Assembly: GCF_017873175.1 (NCBI RefSeq)
Contig: NZ_JAGGJW010000020.1
Location: 1 to 64,000, forward strand
Direction of reading: 5' to 3'
DNA: 64,000 nt
DNA from: Neorhizobium petrolearium
Lineage (GTDB): Bacteria; Pseudomonadota; Alphaproteobacteria; Rhizobiales; Rhizobiaceae
The position numbers and the translations under genes are program-made. The notes beneath the pieces are model-generated. The model ran no database searches, had not been told where the DNA came from, and saw only the letters and a program-made list of their open reading frames with translations. Of this stretch, positions 41,267 through 50,481 are shown one piece after another (within the stretch, counting starts at the first letter, position 1; each line of letters opens with the position of its first letter).

Positions 41267-42784
41267 TCATTTCCAGCCGATTTCGTAGAAGCGGACCAAC
41301 TCATCCGGGGTCGGCGTGAAGGAGATGTCACCACTCATGACGTAGTTGGTGGAGTAGTTCCACAACGGCACCCAATAGGCCTTGTCGGCGATCACCGACA
41401 GCGCCTGGGTATAGAGCGTCTTGCGCTCGGCCGGATCGATGGAAGAATCGGCCTTTTCCAGCAGATCGGACAGGCTCTTGTCGCGCGCGTCATCTTCACC
41501 GCCCATGGTGAAGAATTCGCTGGTGATGGCCGAGACATCGGCAATCGAGTTGGACCCCCAGGTCAAGAAGGAGATCGGCGCGCCTTCCTTTATGCGCTTT
41601 TCGCGCAGCGCCGCGTATTGCATGTAGTTGAGGTTGGCCTTGATGCCGATTTCGGCCAACATGCCGATCATCGCTTCGGCCAGCGGTCGGTCGCGATAAG
41701 CATAGAGTTCGATTTCGAACCCATCGGGATAGCCGGCTTCCGCCAGCAGCGCCTTGGCCTTCGCCGGATCGTATGCATAGGTCGCGACAGCGGTGTCGCA
41801 GCCGAACTGGCTGGGCGAGCAGGCGCTGTTGATCACTTCCGTTGTGCCCTTCATCAACGCCTCGACGATACCCTCGCGATTGATCGCATGATAGATCGCC
41901 TGGCGAACCTTGACGTCCGTCATCGGGTTCTTGTCGCCCGAGCGGCCAGCCGCATCGAGCGACAGATAGCCGACGCGCATGGTCGGGGCATTGATGACCT
42001 GGAAGCTGTCCCGCCCGTTCATCTTTTCGGCCTGGTCGGAGGGCACCTGCCAGACCAGATCAATCGTGCCGTTAAAGAGCTCGGCCATCTGCGTGTTGAT
42101 GTCAGGGATGGTGCGAATATCGATGGTGCCGACCTTCGCCTTCGGCTTGGCCGCGGCGAAATAGTCCTCGTTGCGCTTCAGCACGAAATGCCTGCCAGGT
42201 TCGACATTCTCGAACTTGTAGGGACCCGTACCGATCGGCTTGGTGGCAACGCCTGCCGGGCCGACGGCTTTGTAATATTCATCGGGATGGATGATGACCG
42301 GACCGGCCAGATATTCGAGCGCTGCCGGGAAAGGCCCATTGGTGATGATGCGCACCTTGAACTGATCGATCTTTTCGGCCTGCTTGATCCAGCCCGTCGC
42401 CACCTTGTTCTTTGCGCCGTTCTTGGGGTCGACGGTGAAGTTCAGCGTGTAGACGACGTCATCCGCATCAAAGGCCTCGCCATTGTGGAATTTGACGCCT
42501 TCCCGCAGCGTCAGGTCAAGCGTTGTGGAATCCACCCAGGTCCAGCTGGTCGCCAGATTGCCGACATACTCTCCGGTTGCCGGATCGCGATAGAGAAGGC
42601 CGTCCCAGGCGGCATTGCCGAGCAGGACGCCCTCGCGCGCAGTGTTGAAATAGGGATCGACATGCTCGAGTTCCTTCGCAAAAGCGATAGAGACCGTGTC
42701 GTCGGCCTTGCCGGCCCAGGCGGCGGTTGCAAACAGGAGTGCGGGCAGAAGAGCGGCGGCAGCCGCAGTCTTTGTCAGTTTCAT
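41267..42784 (-). CDS. Peptide-type ABC transporter substrate-binding protein (SBP_bac_5)
   Basis: A 505-residue periplasmic protein with a signal peptide (KTAAAAALLPALLFATAAWA). Mature features are VSIAFAKELEHVDPYFNTAR, LDLTLREGVKFHNGEAFDAD, KPIGTGPYKFENVEPG and the C-terminal WVPLWNYSTNYV. It is the first gene of the minus-strand operon (binding protein, two permeases, ATPase, M20 peptidase, TauE remnant, amidase). The ligand is unknown; the operon's hydrolases suggest a dipeptide or amide. Confidence 0.9.
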   Translation of the reverse strand: MKLTKTAAAAALLPALLFATAAWAGKADDTVSIAFAKELEHVDPYFNTAREGVLLGNAAWDGLLYRDPATGEYVGNLATSWTWVDSTTLDLTLREGVKFHNGEAFDADDVVYTLNFTVDPKNGAKNKVATGWIKQAEKIDQFKVRIITNGPFPAALEYLAGPVIIHPDEYYKAVGPAGVATKPIGTGPYKFENVEPGRHFVLKRNEDYFAAAKPKAKVGTIDIRTIPDINTQMAELFNGTIDLVWQVPSDQAEKMNGRDSFQVINAPTMRVGYLSLDAAGRSGDKNPMTDVKVRQAIYHAINREGIVEALMKGTTEVINSACSPSQFGCDTAVATYAYDPAKAKALLAEAGYPDGFEIELYAYRDRPLAEAMIGMLAEIGIKANLNYMQYAALREKRIKEGAPISFLTWGSNSIADVSAITSEFFTMGGEDDARDKSLSDLLEKADSSIDPAERKTLYTQALSVIADKAYWVPLWNYSTNYVMSGDISFTPTPDELVRFYEIGWK

Positions 42785-42802
42785 TCTCGTTCCCTTTATA
42801 TA

Positions 42803-42915
42803 ATGCCTATTATATAGGCATTTACTGTTAATGGCGCTATTGTAGTCGATTTTCTATTTTTGTATACGATATATTTGTATTGCGTACATATTTTGATAGT
42901 TGCATACGTCTGCTT
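42803..42915. promoter_or_regulatory. Divergent promoter region with palindromes for the GntR regulator
   Basis: ATGCCTAT-TAT-ATAGGCAT (42803-42821) is a perfect 8-bp inverted repeat 19 bases from the binding-protein start. Nearer the regulator are TTGTATACGA, TTGCGTACAT and TTGCATACGT, related to the GTATAC-like boxes of FCD-type GntR proteins. The whole stretch is AT-rich. Control of both divergent units from here is inferred. Confidence 0.6.
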
Positions 42916-42959
42916 GCCAAATCCCGCAGATCGCACAACAATGCGCGTGGAGGACCGAT

Positions 42960-43652
42960 ATGAATTTGCCTGCACCAAAAACGCCGACCGCAGACGTGCT
43001 CTACGAGCGTATCGAAACGATGATTGCCGAAGGACAGGTCAAGGACGGCGAGCGGCTCGACGAAATGCGCCTTGCCCGCGATTTCGGCGTATCGCGCACC
43101 CCCTTGCGTGAGGCGCTGCGTCTTCTGTCGGGGACCGGCCTGGTCGAGCTTATTCCCAATCGCGGCGCCTTCGTGCGCCAGCCCGATTTCACGCGTCTTG
43201 TGGAGATGTTCGAAGTCATGGCCGAGGTCGAAGCCTGGTGCGCGCGGCTGGCGGCTGGCCGCATCACCAAGGCGCAGTTGCTGCTTCTGCGCAAAGCCGC
43301 CTCTGCCTGCGAAGCAGCCCTGCAGGCGCAGGACTACAAGCGCTACTATGTCGAGAACGCCACCTTTCACACCATGATCTACGAGGCGTCCGGCAATGGC
43401 TTCCTGGCCGAGGAAGCCGCCAACCTGCACAGACGCCTCAAGCCCTTCCGGCAGGCCCAGCTTTCCTTCGGCGACCGACTGTCGCAGTCGATGATCGAGC
43501 ACCGCGAAATCCTGTTGGCGCTCGAAGCCGGCGATGCGGCCCGCGCCGACGCCGTGATGCGCAACCATATCCGTGTCCAGGGCAGTATCTACGAGGAATA
43601 CCGCCAATCGATGAGCGGAGAGCGCGAGGTCGCCGGTCAGCAAGCCTCGTAA
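42960..43652 (+). CDS. GntR family regulator with FCD domain
   Basis: A 230-residue protein. Winged helix at about residues 8 to 75 (LDEMRLARDFGVSRTPLREA then LRLLSGTGLVELIPNRGAFV) and an FCD ligand domain at about 85 to 210 with ENATFHTMIYEASGN and EHREILLALEAGD, giving the metal-binding histidines. The ATG at 42960 has GGAGG at 42949-42953. It faces the importer operon and is presumably its regulator. Confidence 0.9.
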   Translation: MNLPAPKTPTADVLYERIETMIAEGQVKDGERLDEMRLARDFGVSRTPLREALRLLSGTGLVELIPNRGAFVRQPDFTRLVEMFEVMAEVEAWCARLAAGRITKAQLLLLRKAASACEAALQAQDYKRYYVENATFHTMIYEASGNGFLAEEAANLHRRLKPFRQAQLSFGDRLSQSMIEHREILLALEAGDAARADAVMRNHIRVQGSIYEEYRQSMSGEREVAGQQAS

Positions 43653-43690
43653 GACCTGCCGTCGATTTCGGGCAACCGCGTCGCCGGTCC

Positions 43691-46075
43691 TCATGGGAAT
43701 AGCAGAAGCTCGGAAACCGCAGCCCCTCGCGTCAACCGCGACACCGTCCTGACGATACCCGCCTTGTCGATGCCATAGTGCCGATAGAGATCCTGCACCG
43801 TGCCGGTCTGGCCGAAATGCTCGACCCCGAGCGGTATCATCCGGTGGCCGTGAACAGCACCAAGCCAGGCAAGTCCCGCGGGATGTCCATCAGTGACGGT
43901 GACAAGGGTGCAATGGGACGGAAGGCCGGCGAGCAAGGTTTCGACATGACCGGATGCTCGACTGGCGCCGCGGCTCCGCGCCCGCTGGGCTGCGGTCCAG
44001 CCGGCGTTCAGGCGATCCGCGGAAGTCACCGCCAGCACGCCGATATCCCGTCGGCTCTCACCGAGCAGCCCGGCCGCCGCGATCACTTCCGGCGCGATGC
44101 AGCCCTGATAGACCAGCACGACATCGGCATTCGGACCGGGCGGCTTCAGCCAATAACCACCATCGATGACGCCCTGGCGGAAACGCGGATCGCTGCGCGG
44201 CGCCGGCTGTTCGAGCGGCCGCGTCGTCAGCCGCAGATAAACGGAGCCGCCCGTCTCGTCGCGCAACCAGGTGCGCTCGTCCGGCTGACCGTCGCCATCG
44301 CGCTGCATATAGTCGAAAGACCAGTCCATGATGATTGCGAGTTCGTCGAGAAAGGCCGGCTCGAAACTCGCCAGCCCATCCTGGCTGATGCCGATCAGCG
44401 GTGTGGCGATCGACTGATGCGCCCCACCCTCCGGCGCCAGCGTGACGCCTGACGGCGTGCCGACGATCATGAAGCGGGCATCCTGGTAGCAGGCATAATT
44501 CAGCGCATCGAGACCGCGGGAGATAAAGGGGTCATAGACCGTACCGATCGGCAACAGGCGCTCGCCGAAGAGCGAATGGGAGAGGCCAGCGGCGGCCAGC
44601 AGCAGGAAGAGATTCATCTCGGCAATGCCGAGTTCGATATGCTGCCCCTCCGGCGAGAAATGCCATTTCTGCGCGGACGGCACCCTTTCGTCGCGAAACG
44701 TATCGGCCCGCGCGTCGCGAGCAAACAGGCCACGCCGGTTGACCCAAGGGCCGAGATTTGTCGAGACCGTGACATCCGGGGCGGTGGTCACGATGCAGTC
44801 GGCCAGCGCCGTGTCCGTCTTGGCCAAAGCGTCGAGGATCTTGCCGAAACCGGCCTGCGTCGACAGAACGCGATCCTCCAGCATGATCGGCCCCTCAGTT
44901 GCAATGCGCTCCACCTTGAAGCGTCGCGGCCCCGGCTCAAAAAACGGCACGCGGGCGAGGAAAGCCTTTGCATCGGCGCTGTCGACGATGGTCGAAAACG
45001 GATCCCACTCTGCGCCGGGCGCGACCCCCATTGCCGCTTGGAAGTCGGCCATCTGGCTCATCGTCATCAGGCCGGCATGATTGTCCTTGTGGCCCGCGAG
45101 CGGCGTGCCCCAGCCCTTGATCGTATAGGCCAGGAAGACCGTCGGCCGGTCGTGATCGATACCGTCGAACACGTCGGTCAGCGCCTCCAGGCAATGGCCG
45201 CCGAGATTGTTCATGAGTTCGGCCAGCTCAGCATCGGATCGGCGCTCAATCAGCGCGGTCACATCGCCCTGGTCGCCGATCTCGTCGAGCAGTCGACGTC
45301 GCCAGGCGGCCCCGCCCTGAAAGGTCAATGCTGCGTAAAGCTGGTTGGGGCAGGCGTCGATCCAGTCCTTCAGGCGCGTTCCACCCGGCTCCGCAAACGC
45401 GGCCTTCTGCAGCGCACCATATTTGACGATGACGACATCCCAGCCGAAGGCCTTGAAAATGGCCTCAATGCGTTGCCAAAGACCTTCGCGCACCACGCCG
45501 TCGAGGCTCTGGCGATTGTAGTCGATGACCCACCAGGTGTTGCGCAGATCATGCTTCCAGCCCTCCTGCAGGCATTCGTAGACATTGCCTTCGTCCAGTT
45601 CAGCATCGCCGACCAGGGCAATCATCCGCCCGAGCGGGTTCTTGCGCGCCCAGGGTCTGGCAGCGATGTAGTCCTGCACCATCGAGGCAAAGGCCGTGAC
45701 GGCGACGCCCAGGCCAACCGAACCGGTGGAAAAATCGACATCGTCGATATCCTTGGTGCGACTCGGATAGGACTGCGCGCCGCCGAAGCCACGGAAATTC
45801 TCAAGCTTCTCGCGCGTCTGGTTGCCCATCAGATACTGGATGGCATGAAACACCGGCGAGGCATGTGGCTTGACCGCGACGCGATCTTCCGGGCGCAGCG
45901 CATGAAAATAGAGCGCCGTCAGGATCGACGCCATCGAGGCCGACGAAGCCTGATGCCCACCAACCTTGACCTCGCCCTTCTCGCGCAGGTGATTGGCGTT
46001 GTGGATCATCCAGCAGGCGAGCCACAGGACCTGCTTCTCGATGGATTTCAGAATTGCGATATCGGTGCTTGTCAC
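43691..46075 (-). CDS. AceE/MdeB-like 2-oxoacid dehydrogenase E1 (homodimeric, ThDP-dependent)
   Basis: A 794-residue thiamine-diphosphate enzyme. GGHQASSASMASILTALYFH, the ThDP-Mg motif (GDAELDEGNVYECL...VIDYNRQSLDG), YTIKGWGTPLAGHKDNH and GLSHSLFGERLLPIGTVYDP match the transketolase-fold E1 of the AceE type. It is shorter than AceE and closer in layout to MdeB, the 2-oxobutyrate dehydrogenase E1 of Pseudomonas putida methionine breakdown; automated annotation often says transketolase. It lies 134 bases downstream of acdS on the same strand. ACC deaminase makes 2-oxobutyrate, so a 2-oxobutyrate role is attractive. No E2 or E3 gene is nearby; those subunits would have to be shared. Confidence 0.8.
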   Translation of the reverse strand: MTSTDIAILKSIEKQVLWLACWMIHNANHLREKGEVKVGGHQASSASMASILTALYFHALRPEDRVAVKPHASPVFHAIQYLMGNQTREKLENFRGFGGAQSYPSRTKDIDDVDFSTGSVGLGVAVTAFASMVQDYIAARPWARKNPLGRMIALVGDAELDEGNVYECLQEGWKHDLRNTWWVIDYNRQSLDGVVREGLWQRIEAIFKAFGWDVVIVKYGALQKAAFAEPGGTRLKDWIDACPNQLYAALTFQGGAAWRRRLLDEIGDQGDVTALIERRSDAELAELMNNLGGHCLEALTDVFDGIDHDRPTVFLAYTIKGWGTPLAGHKDNHAGLMTMSQMADFQAAMGVAPGAEWDPFSTIVDSADAKAFLARVPFFEPGPRRFKVERIATEGPIMLEDRVLSTQAGFGKILDALAKTDTALADCIVTTAPDVTVSTNLGPWVNRRGLFARDARADTFRDERVPSAQKWHFSPEGQHIELGIAEMNLFLLLAAAGLSHSLFGERLLPIGTVYDPFISRGLDALNYACYQDARFMIVGTPSGVTLAPEGGAHQSIATPLIGISQDGLASFEPAFLDELAIIMDWSFDYMQRDGDGQPDERTWLRDETGGSVYLRLTTRPLEQPAPRSDPRFRQGVIDGGYWLKPPGPNADVVLVYQGCIAPEVIAAAGLLGESRRDIGVLAVTSADRLNAGWTAAQRARSRGASRASGHVETLLAGLPSHCTLVTVTDGHPAGLAWLGAVHGHRMIPLGVEHFGQTGTVQDLYRHYGIDKAGIVRTVSRLTRGAAVSELLLFP

Positions 46076-46209
46076 GGTCGAATCCCAGTCATGTGTTCAC
46101 GCCTGATGAGGATCCGCTGGCGGCTTTTCGCCTTGCTCTGCTCGGATCCCGTTCCCATGTCTGCGACACTCGGCGGGACGATCATCCCGCCGAGTGGCTT
46201 GGCAAGTCG

Positions 46210-47223
46210 TCAGCCGTTGCGGAACGTGTAGGCATAGCCATTGATGGCCGGCGCGCCACCGAGATGGGCGTAAAGCACCTTGGAGCCTTCCGGGAAATAG
46301 CCCTTCTTGACCAGGTCGATCATGCCCTGCATCGACTTGCCCTCATAGACCGGGTCTGTGATCATCCCTTCGAGGCGGGCGCACAGGCGGATGGCTTCCT
46401 TGGTCTCGTCGGACGGCACGCCATAGACCGGATAGGCATAGTCCTCGATCAGGATAATGTCCTCCGACGTCAGATCCCGGCCAAGTTCGACCAGTTCAGC
46501 GGTGCGCCGGGCAATCTCCAGCACCTGGGATTTGGTCTGGGCCGGCGTGAAGGAGGCGTCGATGCCGATGACATTGCGCTCGCGGCCATCCTTGGCAAAT
46601 CCGACCGTCATGCCGGCATGGGTCGATCCCGTGACCGTGCAGACGACGATATAATCGAACTTGAAGCCGAGTTCGGCCTCCTGCGCGCGCACTTCCTCGG
46701 CAAAGCCGACATAGCCGAGGCCGCCATATTTGTGCACGGATGCGCCGGCCGGAATCGGATATGGTTTGCCGCCCTTGGCCTTGACGTCCTCGATGGCATC
46801 TTCCCAGCTCTGGCGGATACCGATATCGAAGCCCTCATCCACCATCTGCACATCCGCACCCATGATCCGGCTCAGCAGAATATTGCCGACGCGGTCATAA
46901 ACAGCGTCCTCGTGCGGCACCCAGCTTTCCTGCACCAGCCGGCACTTGAAGCCTATCTTGGCGGCCACGGCGGCGATCATGCGGGTATGGTTGGACTGTA
47001 CGCCGCCGATCGAGACCAGCGTATCGGCATTGGAGGCAATCGCGTCGGGAATAATATATTCCAGCTTGCGCAGCTTGTTGCCGCCGAAGGCCAGACCGGA
47101 ATTGCAGTCCTCGCGCTTGGCATAGAGCTCTACCTTGCCGCCGAGATGCTCGGACAGTCGCTCCAGCTTCTCGATATGGGTCTGACCGAATGTGAGCGGA
47201 TAGCGCTCGAATTTCTCCAGCAT
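46210..47223 (-). CDS. acdS: 1-aminocyclopropane-1-carboxylate (ACC) deaminase
   Basis: A 337-residue PLP enzyme, the normal length. It has [17 protein letters not shown] with the PLP lysine, [26 protein letters not shown], and the substrate-defining residues of true ACC deaminases: Tyr-Glu in [10 protein letters not shown] and Leu in LYAHLGG, corresponding to Glu295 and Leu322 of the Pseudomonas UW4 enzyme. D-cysteine desulfhydrases differ at both. It splits ACC, the ethylene precursor exuded by plants, to 2-oxobutyrate and ammonia. ATG 47223 is chosen over longer frames because family alignment begins at [13 protein letters not shown]. Divergent acdR controls it. Confidence 0.95.
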   Translation of the reverse strand: MLEKFERYPLTFGQTHIEKLERLSEHLGGKVELYAKREDCNSGLAFGGNKLRKLEYIIPDAIASNADTLVSIGGVQSNHTRMIAAVAAKIGFKCRLVQESWVPHEDAVYDRVGNILLSRIMGADVQMVDEGFDIGIRQSWEDAIEDVKAKGGKPYPIPAGASVHKYGGLGYVGFAEEVRAQEAELGFKFDYIVVCTVTGSTHAGMTVGFAKDGRERNVIGIDASFTPAQTKSQVLEIARRTAELVELGRDLTSEDIILIEDYAYPVYGVPSDETKEAIRLCARLEGMITDPVYEGKSMQGMIDLVKKGYFPEGSKVLYAHLGGAPAINGYAYTFRNG

Positions 47224-47241
47224 GGGGTTCCCTTCTGCTTG

Positions 47242-47360
47242 TTGTGACACAAGGGAAACGCTAACATCACTTACCTGAAAGGTGCTCTCAAAGTTCGCCA
47301 TGAAATTGTGGCTTCTATGGGAATGTGCGCAAATCTAAGACTGAATATTTCAGTATTCAG
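47242..47360. promoter_or_regulatory. acdS-acdR intergenic control region
   Basis: CTGAATA-TTTCAG-TATTCAG (47341-47360) is a perfect 7-bp inverted repeat just upstream of acdR and fits an Lrp-type box for AcdR. Nearer acdS is the 11-bp palindrome TTGTGACACAA (47242-47252), of unknown use. AcdR-type Lrp proteins are known to activate acdS in response to ACC; assignment of these sites is by symmetry and position. Confidence 0.6.
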
Positions 47361-47382
47361 AATTATTTCGGAAGATTCTTCC

Positions 47383-47847
47383 ATGCCCAATGATCTCGAC
47401 CGCATCGACCTGAAAATGCTCCGTCTGCTTCAAAACAACGGCCGGCTCAGCAATGCCGAACTGGCACAGTTGGTCGACGTCAGCGCCGCCACCTGCCATC
47501 GGCGCACGCAGCGGCTCTTCGATGATGGCTATATCAAATCGGTCCGAGCCATGGTTGAGCCACGCAAGGTGGACCGAGGCGCGCTGGTCATGGTCGGCGT
47601 GGTGCTGGATCGTTCGACACCGGAAAGCTTCGACGCCTTTGAAAAGGCGGTCGCCAAGCTGAACTTCGTTCTGGATTGCAATCTGGTCGCGGGCGATTTC
47701 GACTATTTCCTGAAAATCCGCGTAGGTGACATGGCGGATTTCAATCGCATCCATGGCACGCAACTGATCGCGCTGCCTGGGGTGCGCCAGACCCGCACCT
47801 TTTTCGTGATGAAGGAAGTGGTCGACAACGCGCCGCTGAACTTTTGA
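47383..47847 (+). CDS. acdR: Lrp/AsnC family regulator of acdS
   Basis: A 154-residue protein. The helix-turn-helix is at about residues 5 to 60 (LDRIDLKMLRLLQNNGRLSN, then AELAQLVDVSAATCHRRTQR) and the RAM effector domain follows (VMVGVVLDRSTPES, NLVAGDFDYFLKIRV). ATG 47383 has GGAAG eight bases upstream. Its divergent placement next to acdS is the standard acdR arrangement in rhizobia, so the symbol is given on family plus context. Confidence 0.92.
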   Translation: MPNDLDRIDLKMLRLLQNNGRLSNAELAQLVDVSAATCHRRTQRLFDDGYIKSVRAMVEPRKVDRGALVMVGVVLDRSTPESFDAFEKAVAKLNFVLDCNLVAGDFDYFLKIRVGDMADFNRIHGTQLIALPGVRQTRTFFVMKEVVDNAPLNF

Positions 47848-48045
47848 CAAATGCCTTCCCGCCTCGACCAAGCCGGGAGAATAACGGGCTCAGGCTCAAT
47901 TCCCTGGTCGCTCAAGTATTGATTCTTTGCCTTTGCCGTCGGCAACCCCGCCTCCTGCAAGGCGGCTCAGTTCGGATGCTTACGCTGTAACCCAGCCGGG
48001 TAGTGCTAAATCGTAAAGGATCGTTGTTCCGGCAAGCGCCTACGC

Positions 48046-48075
48046 AGTGAGGCCGGCATCCCGGCCTCACTTTAC
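48046..48075. terminator. Strong hairpin between acdR and the third importer operon
   Basis: GTGAGGCCGG-CATC-CCGGCCTCAC is a 10-bp perfect stem at 48047-48070. On the + strand it is followed by TTTA, and on the minus strand it sits 27 bases after the binding-protein stop. It probably serves as a shared, weakly T-tracted terminator for these convergent units. Confidence 0.6.
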
Positions 48076-48096
48076 GCAAGCGCCATACCGGCATTC

Positions 48097-49626
48097 TCAC
48101 TCGATCTTGGTATTCTCGATGCTGAAGCCGGACTGGAAGGTCAGGAAGCCAGGCATATTGGTGAAGCCCGTCACACCCGTGCGGACAGCATAGTCCTGGT
48201 GCCGCCACATGAAGAACACGAGCGGCGAAAGTTCCAATGCGCGATCGACGAAAGCACCATAGATCTTCTCTCGTTCCGCAGAGTCGACTGTGGCCCTGCC
48301 CTTGTCGAGAATTTCGTTGATCTGCGGATCGTCGAAATATGGCGAGTTGTTGGTGCGCACCAGCTTGTCGCCGCCATAATAGTAGTTGCTGAGCCAGTCG
48401 GCGTCGGTGATTTCCCCCAGGCTGCCGAGCACGGCAAAATCGTAATCGCCGGCATTTGCCTTCGCCATGCGGCTTGCCCAGTCGGGCAGGTCGAGCGTCA
48501 GCTTGATACCGATCTTGGCGAGTTCCGACTGGATCGCGATCGCAGTGTTCTGATGGAAGCTGTATTGGGACGAAGCGAGAAGCCGTGCTTCGAAGCCGTT
48601 CGGATAGCCCGCCTTCTTCAGCAGTTCCTTGGCCTTGTCGATATCATGGGAGAAGTAGTTGGCCTTCTCGGCGGAATAGCCCATATAGCCTTCCGGAATA
48701 GCGATACCGTAGATCGGTGTGCCCAGCCCGTTGAAAGCCGTGTTGATGATGACGCTGCGATCGACGGCATAGGCGATAGCCTGACGCACCTCGGGCTTGG
48801 AGAACGGCTCGAATTTGGTGTTGAACTGGAGCCCCATGAAGGGGCCGTTCATGGTCAGGAGCTTGGTGTCAGGCCCTTTCTCCAAGGCCGTGGCGTCCTT
48901 GGCCGGCACATATTCGATGATATCGACGTCCCCCGATTTCAGCGCGTTCACACGCGTGTTCTCGTCGCCGTAAAAGACGTAGTGGACTTCGTCGAGATCG
49001 GGTTTGCCCTGCTTGTAGTAGCCGGGAAACTTCTTGACCACGATTTCGCGGCCTCGCGTCCAGTTGACGAATTGGAACGGCCCCGCGCCTATTGGCGAAG
49101 CCGTGGCATTGTCCGCATTCTTGGCAAGCCACGCGGCCGGAACGATCACCGATTCCGGCAGTGCCAGATAGCCCATCAGTGACACGGAGGGCTGGGACAG
49201 CTTCAACGTCACCGTCTTGACGTCCGGCGTATCGATGCCGGAGATGATCGAAAGCTCGTTGCGGAAAGCCCCTTTGCCCTTGGGATCGAGAATCCGCTCC
49301 AACGAGGCCTTGACGTCCGCAGCCGTGACCGGAGAACCGTCATGGAACTTCGCGTCACGCAGGTGGAAGGTATATTCCTTGGCGTCAGGGCTGATCTCGT
49401 AACTCTCCGCAAGCTCGGGCGATATCTTGCCGTCGATCCCATAGTTGACGAGACCGCGATGCATGGCGAGTTTGACCGTACGGCCCGCCGTGCCTGGCTG
49501 GATGATCGTGTCGAGCGTCGACGGTTCTGCCGAAAGCCCAAAATAGAGGGTGCCGCCGGCCAGGGCCGTCGTGGTCATCAGGCCGAGAAGACCTGCAGCA
49601 AGAGCCATTTGGAGAATTCTCTTCAT
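48097..49626 (-). CDS. Peptide-type ABC transporter substrate-binding protein (SBP_bac_5)
   Basis: A 509-residue periplasmic protein with signal peptide (LQMALAAGLLGLMTTTALAG). Mature features include LYFGLSAEPSTLDTIIQPGT, YTFHLRDAKFHDGSPVTAAD, SPIGAGPFQFVNWTRGREIV and the late LSPLVFFMWRHQDYAV. Unlike the other two importers, the binding protein is the last gene of its operon (ATPase, DppB, DppC, then this). The ligand may be a cyclic amide or opine given the divergent Hyu/DAO operon, but this is inference. Confidence 0.9.
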   Translation of the reverse strand: MKRILQMALAAGLLGLMTTTALAGGTLYFGLSAEPSTLDTIIQPGTAGRTVKLAMHRGLVNYGIDGKISPELAESYEISPDAKEYTFHLRDAKFHDGSPVTAADVKASLERILDPKGKGAFRNELSIISGIDTPDVKTVTLKLSQPSVSLMGYLALPESVIVPAAWLAKNADNATASPIGAGPFQFVNWTRGREIVVKKFPGYYKQGKPDLDEVHYVFYGDENTRVNALKSGDVDIIEYVPAKDATALEKGPDTKLLTMNGPFMGLQFNTKFEPFSKPEVRQAIAYAVDRSVIINTAFNGLGTPIYGIAIPEGYMGYSAEKANYFSHDIDKAKELLKKAGYPNGFEARLLASSQYSFHQNTAIAIQSELAKIGIKLTLDLPDWASRMAKANAGDYDFAVLGSLGEITDADWLSNYYYGGDKLVRTNNSPYFDDPQINEILDKGRATVDSAEREKIYGAFVDRALELSPLVFFMWRHQDYAVRTGVTGFTNMPGFLTFQSGFSIENTKIE

Positions 49627-49653
49627 GCTGTTCCCTTTCCTTGTTGAAGATTG

Positions 49654-50481
49654 TCAGTTTTCACGCAGCCTCGGATCGAGATGATCGCGAAGCGCATCTC
49701 CGAGGATGTTGATGGCGAGAACCGTGAATGCGAGGCACACGGAGGGCCAGACCACGTACATTGGATTCTGGTTCAGATAACCGCGCGCTGTTCCGATCAT
49801 TTGCCCCCAGGATGGCTCCGGAGGCACGATCCCGAGACCGAGAAAGCTCAGGCCGGATTCGAGCAGGATCGCCGCGGCGATCGTCAAGGTTCCCTGGACG
49901 ACCAGTGGAGAAAGGATATTCGGCAAGATGGCCTTGAAGACGACCCGCAGATAGCGCGCCCCCATAGCATGCTCCGCCTCGACGAATTCCTGCCGAATGA
50001 CCTGCAGGGTGGCCGACTGAGCGACGCGCGCGAATTGCGGGATAAAGATGATGCCGATGACGACGCTGAGGCTCGCGATCCCGCTCCGCCAGAAGCCGAC
50101 GGCGAGAAGTGCCAGCAAGATCGCCGGGAAGCTCAGCATGATATCGACGGCGCGCATGACGAAGAACGCCATGACTGGCCGGCTGTAGGCACCGATGATA
50201 CCAAAAGCCGTACCGCCGACTGCGGCGATCAGGGTAGAAATGACCGCCACCATGATGGTCGGGCGGATTCCCACCAGGAGGCGAGAAAGAATGTCTCGGC
50301 CAAATTCGTCGGTGCCGAGCAGATACTGCGTCGAACTCGCCTGATTGACAGCGTTCTGGTTGATCGCGAGCGGATCATGCGGAGCGATGACCGGCCCCAC
50401 CAGCGCGATGCCGAGAACCGTCGTCACCACGAGCAGGCTGACGAGAACGAGCGGATGGCGGAAAGGAAGGAACGTCTTCAT
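49654..50481 (-). CDS. ABC transporter permease, DppC-like
   Basis: A 275-residue membrane protein: an N-terminal membrane segment, YLLGTDEFGRDILSRLLVGI, five further segments, the EAA loop (EFVEAEHAMGARYLRVVFKA) and LSFLGLGIVPPEPSWGQMIG, ending DALRDHLDPRLREN. ATG 50481 overlaps the stop of the DppB-like gene by four bases, so a longer frame reaching 50949 in the same phase is not the gene. Confidence 0.92.
   Translation of the reverse strand: MKTFLPFRHPLVLVSLLVVTTVLGIALVGPVIAPHDPLAINQNAVNQASSTQYLLGTDEFGRDILSRLLVGIRPTIMVAVISTLIAAVGGTAFGIIGAYSRPVMAFFVMRAVDIMLSFPAILLALLAVGFWRSGIASLSVVIGIIFIPQFARVAQSATLQVIRQEFVEAEHAMGARYLRVVFKAILPNILSPLVVQGTLTIAAAILLESGLSFLGLGIVPPEPSWGQMIGTARGYLNQNPMYVVWPSVCLAFTVLAINILGDALRDHLDPRLREN

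Noticed and set aside
41198-42817. 539-residue + strand frame opposite the second binding protein
   Set aside because: Shadow of a certain gene; it would also cross the intercistronic hairpin and the divergent promoter.
44576-46231. 551-residue + strand frame opposite the E1 gene
   Set aside because: Antisense to a gene with clear thiamine-diphosphate motifs; no ribosome site or domain.
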